From positions 62,001-126,000 of the forward strand of contig NZ_JAKJHZ010000006.1 of the NCBI RefSeq assembly GCF_021648885.1: DNA of 64,000 nucleotides, written 5' to 3'. The stretch comes from Nocardioides potassii. GTDB lineage: Bacteria > Actinomycetota > Actinomycetes > Propionibacteriales > Nocardioidaceae. Positions 1 through 7,573 of the stretch are shown piece by piece; within the stretch, counting starts at the first letter, position 1, and each line of letters begins with the position of its first letter. Under the pieces are notes generated by a model. The model was not told the origin of the DNA and did not search any database. It saw nothing but the letters and a program-made list of their open reading frames with translations. A program made the translations under genes and the position numbers.

Positions 1-272
1 GCACCGCGGTCTTCACCAACGACGGTGGCGCCGCGCGCCGGTTCGAGGCCGACGTCGAGGTCGGCATGATCGGCGTCAACGTGCCCGTGCCCGTGCCGGT
101 CGCCTACTACTCCTTCGGCGGCTGGAAGCGCTCGCTCTTCGGCGACACCCACGCCCACGGCACCGAGGGCGTTCACTTCTTCACCCGTGGCAAGGTCGTC
201 ACCACCCGGTGGATCGACCCCGCCAACCGCCCCGAGGGCGGCCTCGAGCTGGGATTCCCGCGCAATGACTGA
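1..272 (+). CDS. mmsA: methylmalonate-semialdehyde dehydrogenase (CoA-acylating), C-terminal fragment
   Basis: Only the last ~90 residues are inside the window; the reading frame is open from base 3. The stretch [20 protein letters not shown] followed by GWKRSLFGD and a [14 protein letters not shown] end is characteristic of the MmsA/IolA branch of the aldehyde dehydrogenase superfamily, which oxidises methylmalonate semialdehyde or malonate semialdehyde to propionyl-CoA or acetyl-CoA. The catalytic Cys lies upstream of the window. The stop (270-272) overlaps the start of the next gene by 8 nt, so the two are in one operon. An MmsA next to a class III aminotransferase fits degradation of beta-alanine or a similar omega-amino acid, the aminotransferase supplying the semialdehyde. 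Family assignment is secure; the exact substrate is inferred. Confidence 0.88.
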   Translation, partial: TAVFTNDGGAARRFEADVEVGMIGVNVPVPVPVAYYSFGGWKRSLFGDTHAHGTEGVHFFTRGKVVTTRWIDPANRPEGGLELGFPRND

Positions 273-1617
273 GATGCAGACCCGCACCGACCTGAGTGAC
301 ACCCACGACGCCGCGCGCGCCTACGAGCTCGACCGCGCGCACGTCTTCCACTCGTGGTCCGCCCAGGCCGAGATCTCCCCGATGGTGGTGACCCGCGCCG
401 AGGGCAGCCACGTCTGGGACGCCGACGACAAGCGCTACCTCGACTTCAGCTCCCAGCTGGTCTTCACCAACCTCGGCCACCAGCACCCGCGGGTGGTCGC
501 GGCCATCCAGGAGCAGGCGGCGCACCTGTGCACGATCGCGCCCGCCGTCGCCAACGGCGCCCGGTCCGAGGCGGCGCGGCTGATCGCGAGCCACACTCCC
601 GGCGACCTCGACCACGTCTTCTTCACCAACGGCGGCGCCGACGCCAACGAGCACGCCGTACGCATGGCGCGGCTGCACACCGGGCGGCACAAGGTGCTGA
701 CGACCTACCGCAGCTACCACGGCGGCACGCACCTCGCGGTGAACATGACTGGCGACCCGCGCCGCTGGGCCAGCGACCACGGCTCGACCGGCACGGTCCA
801 CTTCTTCGGCCCGTTCCTCTACCGCAGCGCCTTCCACGCCACGACCGAGACGGAGGAGTGCCAGCGAGCGCTCGAGCACCTGGAGCAGGTGGTCGCGCTG
901 GAGGGCCCCGCGACAGTCGCCGCGATCGTCCTCGAGGCGATCCCCGGCACGGCCGGGATCATGGTTCCGCCCCCGGGCTACCTCGCCGGCGTCCGCGAGA
1001 TCTGCGACCGGCACGGCATCGTGCTCGTCGCCGACGAGGTGATGTCCGGCTTCGGTCGCGCGGGCCGCTGGTTCGCGGTCGAGCACGGTGGGATCGTGCC
1101 GGACCTGATCACGTTCGCGAAGGGCGTGAACTCCGGCTACGTGCCCCTCGGCGGGGTCGCGATCAGCGACGAGATCCACGCCACCTTCGCGCACCGCGTC
1201 TACCCGGGCGGCCTCACCTACTCCGGACACCCGCTGGCGTGCGCGGCGGCCGTCGCCACCATCCGCACGATGGAGGACGACGACGTGGTCGGCCGCGCCG
1301 CGCGACTCGGCGAGGACGTCATCGGCCCCGGCCTGCGTGCGCTCGCCGAGACGCACGACCGCATCGGTGAGGTCCGCGGCACCGGCGCCTTCTGGGCGAT
1401 CGAGCTCGTCGCGGACCGGGCCACGCGCGAGCCCCTTGCGCCCTACGGCGGGTCCAGCCCGGAGATGGGTGCGATCGTGAAGGCCTGCCAGGAGCGCGGC
1501 CTGCTCCCGTTCGTGAACTTCAACCGGATCCACGTCGTCCCGCCGCTCACCACGACCGACGACGAGGCACGTGAGGGCCTGGCGATCCTCGGGGCCGCCC
1601 TCGATGCGACGGCCTGA
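265..1617 (+). CDS. class III (omega-) aminotransferase, PLP-dependent
   Basis: A 450-residue protein of normal length for class III aminotransferases. I chose ATG 265, overlapping the mmsA stop; ATG 274 is possible. Visible hallmarks are the N-terminal substrate loop ([18 protein letters not shown]), the cofactor-phosphate region ([18 protein letters not shown]), the aromatic YRSYHGGT, the Asp-rich [10 protein letters not shown] motif that holds the pyridine nitrogen, and the Schiff-base Lys in [17 protein letters not shown]. It moves an amino group from a non-alpha amine (beta-alanine, taurine, GABA or a polyamine-derived amine) to pyruvate or 2-oxoglutarate in the cytoplasm. It sits between mmsA and an FAD amine oxidase with overlapping ends on both sides. 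The neighbours favour beta-alanine or a related amine, but the substrate cannot be read from sequence alone. Confidence 0.9.
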   Translation: MTEMQTRTDLSDTHDAARAYELDRAHVFHSWSAQAEISPMVVTRAEGSHVWDADDKRYLDFSSQLVFTNLGHQHPRVVAAIQEQAAHLCTIAPAVANGARSEAARLIASHTPGDLDHVFFTNGGADANEHAVRMARLHTGRHKVLTTYRSYHGGTHLAVNMTGDPRRWASDHGSTGTVHFFGPFLYRSAFHATTETEECQRALEHLEQVVALEGPATVAAIVLEAIPGTAGIMVPPPGYLAGVREICDRHGIVLVADEVMSGFGRAGRWFAVEHGGIVPDLITFAKGVNSGYVPLGGVAISDEIHATFAHRVYPGGLTYSGHPLACAAAVATIRTMEDDDVVGRAARLGEDVIGPGLRALAETHDRIGEVRGTGAFWAIELVADRATREPLAPYGGSSPEMGAIVKACQERGLLPFVNFNRIHVVPPLTTTDDEAREGLAILGAALDATA

Positions 1618-3016
1618 GCGCACCGCCTACGAGCGCCACGCTCCCGACCCCCGCGTCGTGGAGCGGGCGCTCGCCGACAGCGTGCAGTCGGTCTTCTGGC
1701 TCGACGACCTCGGAGCCACGACGACGTACGACGAGCTGACCGCTTCGACGCGCGCGGACCTGACGATCGTCGGTGGCGGCTACCTCGGCCTCTGGGCCGC
1801 GCTCCACGCCAGGCGTCGCGACCCGGGCCGCCGGGTCGTCCTCCTCGAGGCGAGGACGATCGGCTGGGCGGCATCCGGGCGCAACGGTGGGTTCTGCGAG
1901 GCGTCCCTCACCCACGGCGAGGACAACGGGCGCAACCGCTGGCCCGACGAGCTCGACACCCTCGGGCGCCTGGGCCGCGACAACCTCGCGGGGTTCGAGG
2001 AGGACGTGCGAGACCTCGGCATCGACGCCGAGTGGGAGCGCACCGGCATGCTCTCGGTCGCCGTCGAGGAGCACCAGGTCGACTGGCTGCGCGGCGACGA
2101 GCACTTCCTGGGCCGGGAGGAGGTGCGCGCCGAGGTCGACAGCCCGCTGTTCCTCGCCGGTGCGCTCGAGCCGGACGACACCGCCCTGGTCCACCCGGCG
2201 CGGCTCGCGGCCGGGCTCGCCCGGGTCGCTGCCGACCTCGGGGTCGAGGTCCACGAGCAATCGGCCGTCACCGACGTACGTCGTCGCGGACGGCAGGTGG
2301 CCGTGTCGACCGACCGCGCCGTCGTCACCGCCGACCACGTCGTGCTGGCGACCAACGTCTTCCCGTCGCTGCTGCGCCGCAACCGGCTGATGACGGTCCC
2401 GGTCTACGACTACGTCCTGATGACGGAGCCGCTGAGCGCCGAGCAGCGCGCGTCGATCGGCTGGTCCGGCCGACAGGGCCTCGGCGACCTCGCCAACCAG
2501 TTCCACTACTCGCGCCTGACCCGCGACGGCCGGATCCTGTGGGGTGGGTACGACGCGATCTACCCGACGGGCGGCCGGGTGGCGGCGCGCCACGAGGACC
2601 GTCCCGCGAGCCACGCGCGCTTGGCGTCGCACTTCCTGGCCACGTTCCCGCAGCTCGAGGACGTGCGGTTCAGCCACCGCTGGGCGGGCGCGATCGACAC
2701 CTGCACCCAGTTCACCGCGTTCTACGGCCTGAGCCACGACGGCCAGGTCGCCCATGCCGCGGGCTTCACCGGTCTCGGGGTGGGCGCGACGCGGTTCGCG
2801 GCCGAGGTGCTGCTCGACCTGCTCGCGGGCGAGCAGACCGAGCGCACGTCGCTGCGGATGGTGCGCGAGCGACCGCTGCCGTTCCCGCCGGAGCCCCTCG
2901 CGTCGGTCGGCATCAACCTCACGCGGTGGTCCCTCGACCGGGCCGACCACCGCCGGGGGCGACGCAACGCGTTCCTGCGTGCCCTCGACGCGGCCGGCCT
3001 CGGCTTCGACAGCTGA
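1604..3016 (+). CDS. FAD-dependent amine oxidoreductase (DAO family, PuuB-like)
   Basis: 470 residues from ATG 1604, which overlaps the end of the aminotransferase gene by 14 nt. A dinucleotide-binding motif LTIVGGGYLGLWAALHA lies near residue 45, followed by EARTIGWAASGRNGGF, the flavin-contact signature of the D-amino-acid-oxidase/GlpO superfamily as found in gamma-glutamylputrescine oxidase (PuuB) and related amine oxidases. The C-terminal HAAGFTGLGVGATRFAAEVL closes the FAD site. It probably oxidises a primary or secondary amine to an aldehyde with H2O2 release, feeding the aldehyde dehydrogenase/aminotransferase genes upstream. It is the last gene of the plus-strand operon and converges on the sigma-factor gene. 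Superfamily is clear; the PuuB-like substrate is an inference. Confidence 0.85.
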   Translation: MRRPERTAYERHAPDPRVVERALADSVQSVFWLDDLGATTTYDELTASTRADLTIVGGGYLGLWAALHARRRDPGRRVVLLEARTIGWAASGRNGGFCEASLTHGEDNGRNRWPDELDTLGRLGRDNLAGFEEDVRDLGIDAEWERTGMLSVAVEEHQVDWLRGDEHFLGREEVRAEVDSPLFLAGALEPDDTALVHPARLAAGLARVAADLGVEVHEQSAVTDVRRRGRQVAVSTDRAVVTADHVVLATNVFPSLLRRNRLMTVPVYDYVLMTEPLSAEQRASIGWSGRQGLGDLANQFHYSRLTRDGRILWGGYDAIYPTGGRVAARHEDRPASHARLASHFLATFPQLEDVRFSHRWAGAIDTCTQFTAFYGLSHDGQVAHAAGFTGLGVGATRFAAEVLLDLLAGEQTERTSLRMVRERPLPFPPEPLASVGINLTRWSLDRADHRRGRRNAFLRALDAAGLGFDS

Positions 3017-3027
3017 GCCGGATGGGC

Positions 3028-3864
3028 TCAGGCAGCCGGGTGCGTCTCCACGAGCTCGGACCTGAGTCCGGCCAGGATGCGCGTGAGCACGCGCGAGACC
3101 TGGGCCTGCGTCAGGCCGATCGCGTCGGCGATCTCCTGCTGCGTCTGCTCGTCGACGAAGCGCATCCGCAGGATCCGCTGGTCACGGTCCGTGAGCGTGC
3201 GGAGGAGGGGCTCGAGCACGATGCGCGCCTCGGCGGCGGCGACCGAGCGGTCCTCGAAGCCGAGGAGGTCACCGAGGGACGACGCGCCGTCGCCGACCGG
3301 TCCGTCGAGCGACGTCGGGGAGAAGCAGCCGTCGGCGGCGAGCGCCTCCACGACGTCGTCGAGCGGTACGTCGAGGTGCTCGGCGACCTCGCTGGGCCGC
3401 GGTGAGCGACCGAGCTGCGGCTCGAGCTCCTCCTGGGCGCGGGAGATGCGGGACTGCAGGTCCTGCACGCGCCGCGGCGGGCGGACCATCCAGCCCGCGT
3501 CACGGAAGTGCCGGCGCAGCTCGCCGCGCACGGTCGGGACGGCGTACGACAGGAAGTCGTGACCGGCGCCCGGGTCGAAGCGCTGGGCCGCCTTGGTGAG
3601 GCCGAGCAGGGCGACCTGCTCGAGGTCGTCGAGGTCGATGCCGCGGTTTCGGTAGCGACCGGCCATCGACCGGGCGACGCCCGCGTTGGTCTCGATGAGC
3701 TGGTCGATCAGGGAGTGCGAGTCGGCGGTCTGGGACTCGGCGAGGCGCAGGTCGGCGACGATGTGGTCGGTACGACGAGCGCGTTCCCGGCCGTCGACCG
3801 CATGGGTCGCGACGGGGAGGGCGGGAAGCAGGGCGTGCTGGGGATCGATCTGAGTGGTGACCAC
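3028..3864 (-). CDS. SigB/SigF/SigG-family RNA polymerase sigma factor
   Basis: 278-residue group 3 sigma-70 protein. Region 2 is visible as RYRNRGIDLDDLEQVALLGL and FDPGAGHDFLSYAVPTVRGE, the latter giving the region 2.4 helix for -10 recognition; region 3 includes RPPRRVQDLQSRI; region 4 is LTDRDQRILRMRFVDEQTQQ followed by the helix-turn-helix IADAIGLTQAQVSRVL. This is the order and spacing of the actinobacterial SigB/SigF stress and sporulation family. The GTG start at 3864 is preceded by a good ribosome-binding site (GGAAGGAG, 8 nt). No anti-sigma or anti-anti-sigma gene is adjacent, unlike many members, so its control must come from elsewhere. Seven sites matching the family's known promoter consensus occur 4-13 kb away and are probable targets. 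Confidence 0.93.
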   Translation of the reverse strand: MVTTQIDPQHALLPALPVATHAVDGRERARRTDHIVADLRLAESQTADSHSLIDQLIETNAGVARSMAGRYRNRGIDLDDLEQVALLGLTKAAQRFDPGAGHDFLSYAVPTVRGELRRHFRDAGWMVRPPRRVQDLQSRISRAQEELEPQLGRSPRPSEVAEHLDVPLDDVVEALAADGCFSPTSLDGPVGDGASSLGDLLGFEDRSVAAAEARIVLEPLLRTLTDRDQRILRMRFVDEQTQQEIADAIGLTQAQVSRVLTRILAGLRSELVETHPAA

Positions 3865-3995
3865 GGGATCGCTCCTTCCAGGCTGTAGGTGCGCTCACCG
3901 TGGTCTCCAGCAAACGACCTCTCGAAGGTGCCATGGTCCAGACCACCACGCAAGCCGCTAAGCGAACCCCCGGCGGTGCGATACGGACAAACATT

Positions 3996-4010
3996 GGACA
4001 CGTCGTGTCC
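3996..4010. promoter_or_regulatory. perfect 7-bp inverted repeat upstream of the sigma gene
   Basis: GGACACG-T-CGTGTCC, two perfect 7-bp arms around one central base, lies about 130 bp upstream of the sigma-factor start and just beyond the 3' end of the AraC-type gene. A direct half-copy GGACA sits at 3985-3989. The size suits a dimeric repressor or activator operator controlling the sigma gene, but no matching regulator is identified. Confidence 0.4.
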
Positions 4011-4021
4011 GAAATACACCC

Positions 4022-4999
4022 TTAGGGAGTACTGCGCGCCAGGGTGGCAGCGGGGTTCTCCCCGAACACCTGCCGGTAGTCGGAGGCGAAGCGACCGGGG
4101 TTGTGGAAGCCGTAGCGGGAGGCCACGTCGCCCACCGTCGAGGCCGAGCCGTCACGAAGCGACTGGCGGACGAGGTCGAGCCGCACGCGCCGCAGGTAGG
4201 CCAGCGGGGTGCAGTTGAGGTGACGGCGGAAGGCGTACTGCAAGGCGCGTGGGGTCACTCCGCACCGGTCGGCGAGGCGGGCCAGCGAGAGGTCCTGGCC
4301 GGCCTCCTCCTCGATGACCTGCACCGCGCGCCGGACCGTGGCCGGGCTCGCGTCACGCGAGTCACGCCGCACCTCGCCCATGGAGGTCTCCGCCACCACG
4401 GTGTTGGGGAACGTCTCGAGCAGGGTGTGCCCGAGGAGCCGCACCGCGTCCTGGCGCCCGATCGGGGACTCGTCACCGGGGAAGGTCGAGGCGAGCTCGT
4501 CGACGATCGCCCGCCACCGGGCACCCGCAGCGGGGGTGCGCGGGACGTAGGAGGTGAACCTCAGGTCGTCGGCCGTACGTCCCGGGGCGACGTCTCGGAC
4601 CGCTTGGGTCAGCGCGTCGCCGGTGAACGCCGTGGCACGCAGCTCGTAGTGGGCGCCCTGCCCGGTGAACGGCATCTGCCAGCCGGCTGAGACCACCGAG
4701 TCGCCGTCGCGCGCCTGGTCGGTCCGTCCGTCGCGGGTGTACTCGACGACACCGTCGAGCATGTCGACGACGACGAGCACGGACATGGGCTCGGCGTCGA
4801 ACCTCAGCGTCGCGTCGAGGTCCACGTGGTCGACGGCGACGTCGCCGTGGTCGGTGCGTCCGTGCCGGATGGTGCCCATCTCCCCGGACAGGCGCAGGTC
4901 GGTGCCGTAGGCCTTGTCGAGCCAGTCGCGCGCCTCGTCGCCCGTGCCCTCGAAGTCGTACGCGTCGGGCGAGCCGCGACGTGACCGGACCGGGGACAT
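4022..4999 (-). CDS. AraC-family transcriptional regulator
   Basis: 325 residues. The C-terminal ~100 residues carry the two helix-turn-helix motifs of AraC/XylS proteins: LSLARLADRCGVTPRALQYA followed by RHLNCTPLAYLRRVRLDLVR, then VGDVASRYGFHNPGRFASDY. The N-terminal ~200 residues look like the sensor half of an AraC-binding-like regulator, but no ligand can be inferred. The ATG at 4999 has an upstream AGGAG (caggagaccccc). It is divergent from the ANTAR gene at 5184 and lies 157 bp upstream of the sigma gene on the same strand, so it may regulate either. A TAGAGT -10-like hexamer lies about 50 bp upstream of its start. Confidence 0.9.
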   Translation of the reverse strand: MSPVRSRRGSPDAYDFEGTGDEARDWLDKAYGTDLRLSGEMGTIRHGRTDHGDVAVDHVDLDATLRFDAEPMSVLVVVDMLDGVVEYTRDGRTDQARDGDSVVSAGWQMPFTGQGAHYELRATAFTGDALTQAVRDVAPGRTADDLRFTSYVPRTPAAGARWRAIVDELASTFPGDESPIGRQDAVRLLGHTLLETFPNTVVAETSMGEVRRDSRDASPATVRRAVQVIEEEAGQDLSLARLADRCGVTPRALQYAFRRHLNCTPLAYLRRVRLDLVRQSLRDGSASTVGDVASRYGFHNPGRFASDYRQVFGENPAATLARSTP

Positions 5000-5183
5000 G
5001 GGGGTCTCCTGGACGAGGAGCTGACGACCCGGTGGCTGGAGTCAGCACGACTCTAGACCCGGCCACTGACACCGCGCGACCACCGCACAGCGCGGTCGAG
5101 GGTGGTCGCCCCACCCTGTAGAGTGGTCGCCGCACATCGACCTCCGCCCTGTGTCCGCGGACCGACGTCTCGAAGGGAGACGC
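5000..5183. promoter_or_regulatory. divergent intergenic region with two TAGAGT -10-like hexamers
   Basis: Between the AraC-type gene (minus) and the ANTAR gene (plus). TAGAGT occurs on the minus strand at 5050-5055 and on the plus strand at 5119-5124. Both fit the TANNNT -10 pattern of housekeeping actinobacterial promoters and each points to its own gene. No convincing -35 element is seen 16-18 bp upstream of either, so the promoters are tentative. Confidence 0.3.
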
Positions 5184-5525
5184 ATGTCCGGGACACCTCC
5201 GTCTCTGGGCGAGCCCGCGTTCGGGCCCGAGCCCGATGCCGACGGGCTGCGCGAGGAGATCGCCCAGCTCCAGCAGGCCGTGCAGGCACAGCGCGCGATC
5301 GGCATGGCCGTGGGGCTGGTGTCCGCGAGGTACGGCTGCAGCACCGAGCAGGCGTGGCGCACGATCCTGCGGGTGTCCCAGCACAGCAACACCAAGGTGC
5401 GCACGGTGGCGCGCACCCTCGTCGCCGTGCACGACGCGACCGCGACCGCCGAGGACCTGGAAGTCCTCCGCACCTTCGAGGCCCAGCTGCCTGCCTCGGG
5501 GTGGAGCGCCGGACCGTCCGCGTAG
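5184..5525 (+). CDS. stand-alone ANTAR-domain protein
   Basis: 113 residues from ATG 5184, chosen because GAAGGGAG lies at the right distance upstream; an in-frame upstream ATG at 5151 lacks this. After a short acidic N-terminus comes a coiled-coil stretch (LREEIAQLQQAVQAQRAIGM) and the three-helix ANTAR core: AIGMAVGLVSARYGCSTEQA, then AWRTILRVSQHSNTKVRTVA. ANTAR domains bind RNA hairpins and act as antiterminators. There is no attached receiver or GAF sensor, so it may dimerise with a partner or be constitutive. It lies 10 nt upstream of a GAF-ANTAR gene in the same direction and the pair are probably cotranscribed. Confidence 0.88.
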   Translation: MSGTPPSLGEPAFGPEPDADGLREEIAQLQQAVQAQRAIGMAVGLVSARYGCSTEQAWRTILRVSQHSNTKVRTVARTLVAVHDATATAEDLEVLRTFEAQLPASGWSAGPSA

Positions 5526-5535
5526 CATCCGCGCC

Positions 5536-6246
5536 ATGAACATCGACGCCGCCGCCCTCGCCGAGAGCCTGCGCAGGCTCGCGACCACGGGGCAGGACAA
5601 CGACGGGGTGGTCGGTGCGCTCGAGCAGGTCCTCGACGCGGCGGTCACGCTCTTCGGGGTCGACGGTGCGGGGATCCTCGTCGCCGACGAACAGGACGTC
5701 CTGCGCTACGTGGCGGCCAGCGACGGCCCCGGTCGCCTGCTCGAGCAGTCCGAGGCTGCCGCGGGCCAGGGCCCCTGCACGGAGGCGTTCGTGAGCGGCA
5801 CGGTCGTCACCTCCTCCGACGTCTCCGTCGAGACCGAGCGGTGGCCGGTCCTGGCGGAGGCGATGTCGGAGCAGCCCGTGCGAGCCGTGCTCGGCACCCC
5901 GGTCCGCGTCGGCGGTGTCCCGGTCGGGACGCTCGACGTCTACCGGCAGTCGGCCCACGAGTGGGACGACAGCGAGGTCGCCGCTCTCGGCCTCTACGCC
6001 GAGGTCATCGCGACGACGCTCACCGCCGCGCTGCAGGCACACACCGCCGGCGAGCTGGCCCGCCAGCTGCAGTACGCCCTCGACTACCGCGTGGTGATCG
6101 AGCGCGCCGTCGGCTACCTGATGGCCAAGGAGGGCATCGACCCCGTGGCGGCCTTCAACTCCCTGCGCGGCGCCGCCCGGAGCCGGCGCACCAAGATCGG
6201 CGAGGTCGCCCAGCACGTGCTCGGCACGGGCGGCCTGCCCGCCTGA
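5536..6246 (+). CDS. GAF-ANTAR sensory RNA-binding regulator
   Basis: 236 residues. An N-terminal GAF domain (about 25-160) has the actinobacterial signature LFGVDGAGILVADEQDVLRY and AAAGQGPCTEAFVSGTVVTS; the C-terminal ANTAR domain (about 170-230) has LDYRVVIERAVGYLMAKEGI and FNSLRGAARSRRTKIGEVAQ. Such proteins sense a small ligand or redox signal through GAF and act on nascent RNA through ANTAR. It follows the stand-alone ANTAR gene by 10 nt and converges on another GAF-ANTAR gene only 6 bp away. I see no clear ribosome-binding site before ATG 5536, so translation may be coupled to the upstream gene. Confidence 0.9.
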   Translation: MNIDAAALAESLRRLATTGQDNDGVVGALEQVLDAAVTLFGVDGAGILVADEQDVLRYVAASDGPGRLLEQSEAAAGQGPCTEAFVSGTVVTSSDVSVETERWPVLAEAMSEQPVRAVLGTPVRVGGVPVGTLDVYRQSAHEWDDSEVAALGLYAEVIATTLTAALQAHTAGELARQLQYALDYRVVIERAVGYLMAKEGIDPVAAFNSLRGAARSRRTKIGEVAQHVLGTGGLPA

Positions 6247-6252
6247 GTCCCC

Positions 6253-6963
6253 TCACTCGGTGGCGGTGCCGTCTCCCTCGTGCGGGATGGTGCGGGTCTC
6301 CACGATCTGGTGGGCGACGTCGCGCAGCTTGACGTTGGTGGTCGACGACAGCCGCCGCAGCAGCTCGAAGCTCTGGTGCTGGTCGATGTCGTAGCGCTCC
6401 ATGGCGATCCCCTGCGCCATCCCGATCACGTGGCGCGAGCTCACCGCCGTCTGCAGCGTGCTGGTCCGGCGCGCCGAGGACAGCGCCGTCGTCGCGTGGA
6501 CGGCGTACACCAGCGCGAGGTCGACCACGTCACGGTCGGCGAAGCCACCTGCCTCCTCGCTGTAGAGGTTGAGCGCGCCCAGCGGACCGTCCGGGTCGGT
6601 CACGGCGACCGACAGCAACGACGCCACCCCGAGCTCGGCGGCGCGGGGGCCCCACGTCGGGTAGCGGGCGTCCGAGGCGACGTCGCCGCTGCGCAACCAG
6701 CCGCCCGTGTCGGCGATCTCGAGGCACGGCCCCTCGCCGAGCTCGTACTGCAGCGCGTCGGCCTGGCGGGAGACCGGGTCGCTGCTCGCCAGGGTCCGGT
6801 GGCGCCCCCGGGACGTGCGGATCGTGAGGCTGACCATGTGCGCCTCGGGGACGAGGTCGCGCATCCGGTTGACGATCGCGCGCGAGGTGAGGGCCTCGTC
6901 GGGCTCCTGCTGCAGCTCCGCAGCCAGGGCCGCGAACACGGCCAAGGAGTCGTGGGACGACAA
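6253..6963 (-). CDS. GAF-ANTAR sensory RNA-binding regulator
   Basis: 236 residues. The GAF half includes MVSLTIRTSRGRHRTLASSD, YELGEGPCLEIADTGGWLRS and PDGPLGALNLYSEEAGGFAD; the ANTAR half includes TAVSSRHVIGMAQGIAMERY and FELLRRLSSTTNVKLRDVAH. TTG at 6963 is taken as start because GAGGA sits 6 nt upstream. A promoter-like pair lies 50-80 bp upstream. It is convergent with the neighbouring GAF-ANTAR gene and similar in architecture, but the two are clearly diverged, so this is not a recent duplication. Confidence 0.9.
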   Translation of the reverse strand: MSSHDSLAVFAALAAELQQEPDEALTSRAIVNRMRDLVPEAHMVSLTIRTSRGRHRTLASSDPVSRQADALQYELGEGPCLEIADTGGWLRSGDVASDARYPTWGPRAAELGVASLLSVAVTDPDGPLGALNLYSEEAGGFADRDVVDLALVYAVHATTALSSARRTSTLQTAVSSRHVIGMAQGIAMERYDIDQHQSFELLRRLSSTTNVKLRDVAHQIVETRTIPHEGDGTATE

Positions 6964-7015
6964 TGTTGATCCTCGAAGGAACGCACCAACGACCCGTGTT
7001 CTGGAGTCGGACCGG

Positions 7016-7045
7016 AATGTAGCGAACCGTTTCCGGTCGGATCAA
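7016..7045 (-). promoter_or_regulatory. sigma-70-type promoter for the GAF-ANTAR gene at 6253-6963
   Basis: On the minus strand TTGATC (7040-7045) and TACATT (7016-7021) are separated by 18 bp, close to the TTGACA/TANNNT housekeeping pattern. Transcription would start near 7009, leaving a leader of about 45 nt that contains the GAGGA ribosome-binding site. Confidence 0.5.
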
Positions 7046-7069
7046 CGCGACACCCCCGGTGAGACGCGC

Positions 7070-7094
7070 GCATGGGTGACGGGCGAGGGGGTAC
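7070..7094 (+). promoter_or_regulatory. SigB-type promoter (GNNT-N15-GGGTAC)
   Basis: GCAT (7070-7073), 15-bp spacer, GGGTAC (7089-7094). This matches the published actinobacterial SigB consensus GNNT-N14-16-GGGTA(C/T). An ATG lies 9 nt downstream at 7104. It drives the three-gene SRPBCC/FAD oxidoreductase/methyltransferase operon. One of seven such sites in the window, all with the same spacer. Confidence 0.75.
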
Positions 7095-7103
7095 CTCGGC
7101 GAC

Positions 7104-7124
7104 ATGCCGGAGGACGTCGCATGA
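7104..7124 (+). CDS. possible leaderless six-codon leader ORF (MPEDVA)
   Basis: ATG 7104 is 9 nt after the SigB-type -10 element, the same distance at which the true start codons of other SigB-type genes here lie. It opens a six-codon frame whose stop overlaps the start of the SRPBCC gene as ATGA (7121-7124). The GGAGG inside this frame (7109-7113) is also the ribosome-binding site of the SRPBCC gene. It may be translated from a leaderless mRNA and couple to the next start, or it may be a coincidence. Confidence 0.35.
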   Translation: MPEDVA

Positions 7125-7573
7125 GCAGCACGAGCCGCACGATCGCCGCCACGCCCGAGCAGGTCTGGTCGGTGCTCGCCGACGGCTGGCTCTACCCCCT
7201 CTTCGTCGTCGGCGCCGCACGCATGCGCGAGGTCGACGACACCTGGCCCGCGGTGGGCTCGAAGCTGCACCACAGCGTCGGCAGCTGGCCGCTCATGATC
7301 GACGACACCACCGAGGTGCTCGAGGTCGAGGAGCGCCAGCGGCTGCTGCTGCTCGCTCGCGGCTGGCCCGCCGGGCACGCCCACGTCGAGCTCCTCCTGG
7401 AGCCTCGTGGCGCCGACACCCTCGTGACCATCAAGGAGCAGGCCACCGGCGGCCCGGGCGCGCTGGTCCCCAAGGTCGTCCAGGACCCCCAGCTCCACCT
7501 CCGCAACGTCGAGGCGCTGCGCCGCCTGGCCTTCCTGGTCGAGGGGCGGGCCAAGGAGGGACGCCTCCCGTGA
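7121..7573 (+). CDS. SRPBCC (START/Bet v1-like) domain protein
   Basis: 150 residues from ATG 7121, with GGAGG 7 nt upstream. It begins SSTSRTIAATPEQVWSVLAD, the typical first strand and helix of polyketide-cyclase/SRPBCC proteins, and later has VGSWPLMIDDTTEVLEVEER and a long C-terminal helix. These small helix-grip proteins bind hydrophobic ligands; the function here is unknown. It is first gene of an operon driven by a SigB-type promoter, and its GTGA overlap with the FAD oxidoreductase suggests tight coupling. A second, unrelated SRPBCC protein is at 19490. Confidence 0.85.
   Translation: MSSTSRTIAATPEQVWSVLADGWLYPLFVVGAARMREVDDTWPAVGSKLHHSVGSWPLMIDDTTEVLEVEERQRLLLLARGWPAGHAHVELLLEPRGADTLVTIKEQATGGPGALVPKVVQDPQLHLRNVEALRRLAFLVEGRAKEGRLP

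Noticed and set aside
199..1623. 474-codon minus-strand frame antisense to the aminotransferase gene
   Set aside because: Shadow of a secure gene; composition is His/Arg/Val-rich and no family match is visible.
2527..2551. GGGTAC inside the FAD amine oxidoreductase gene as a SigB-type site
   Set aside because: The tetramer at the 15-bp position is CGGC, not GNNT, and it lies within a gene.
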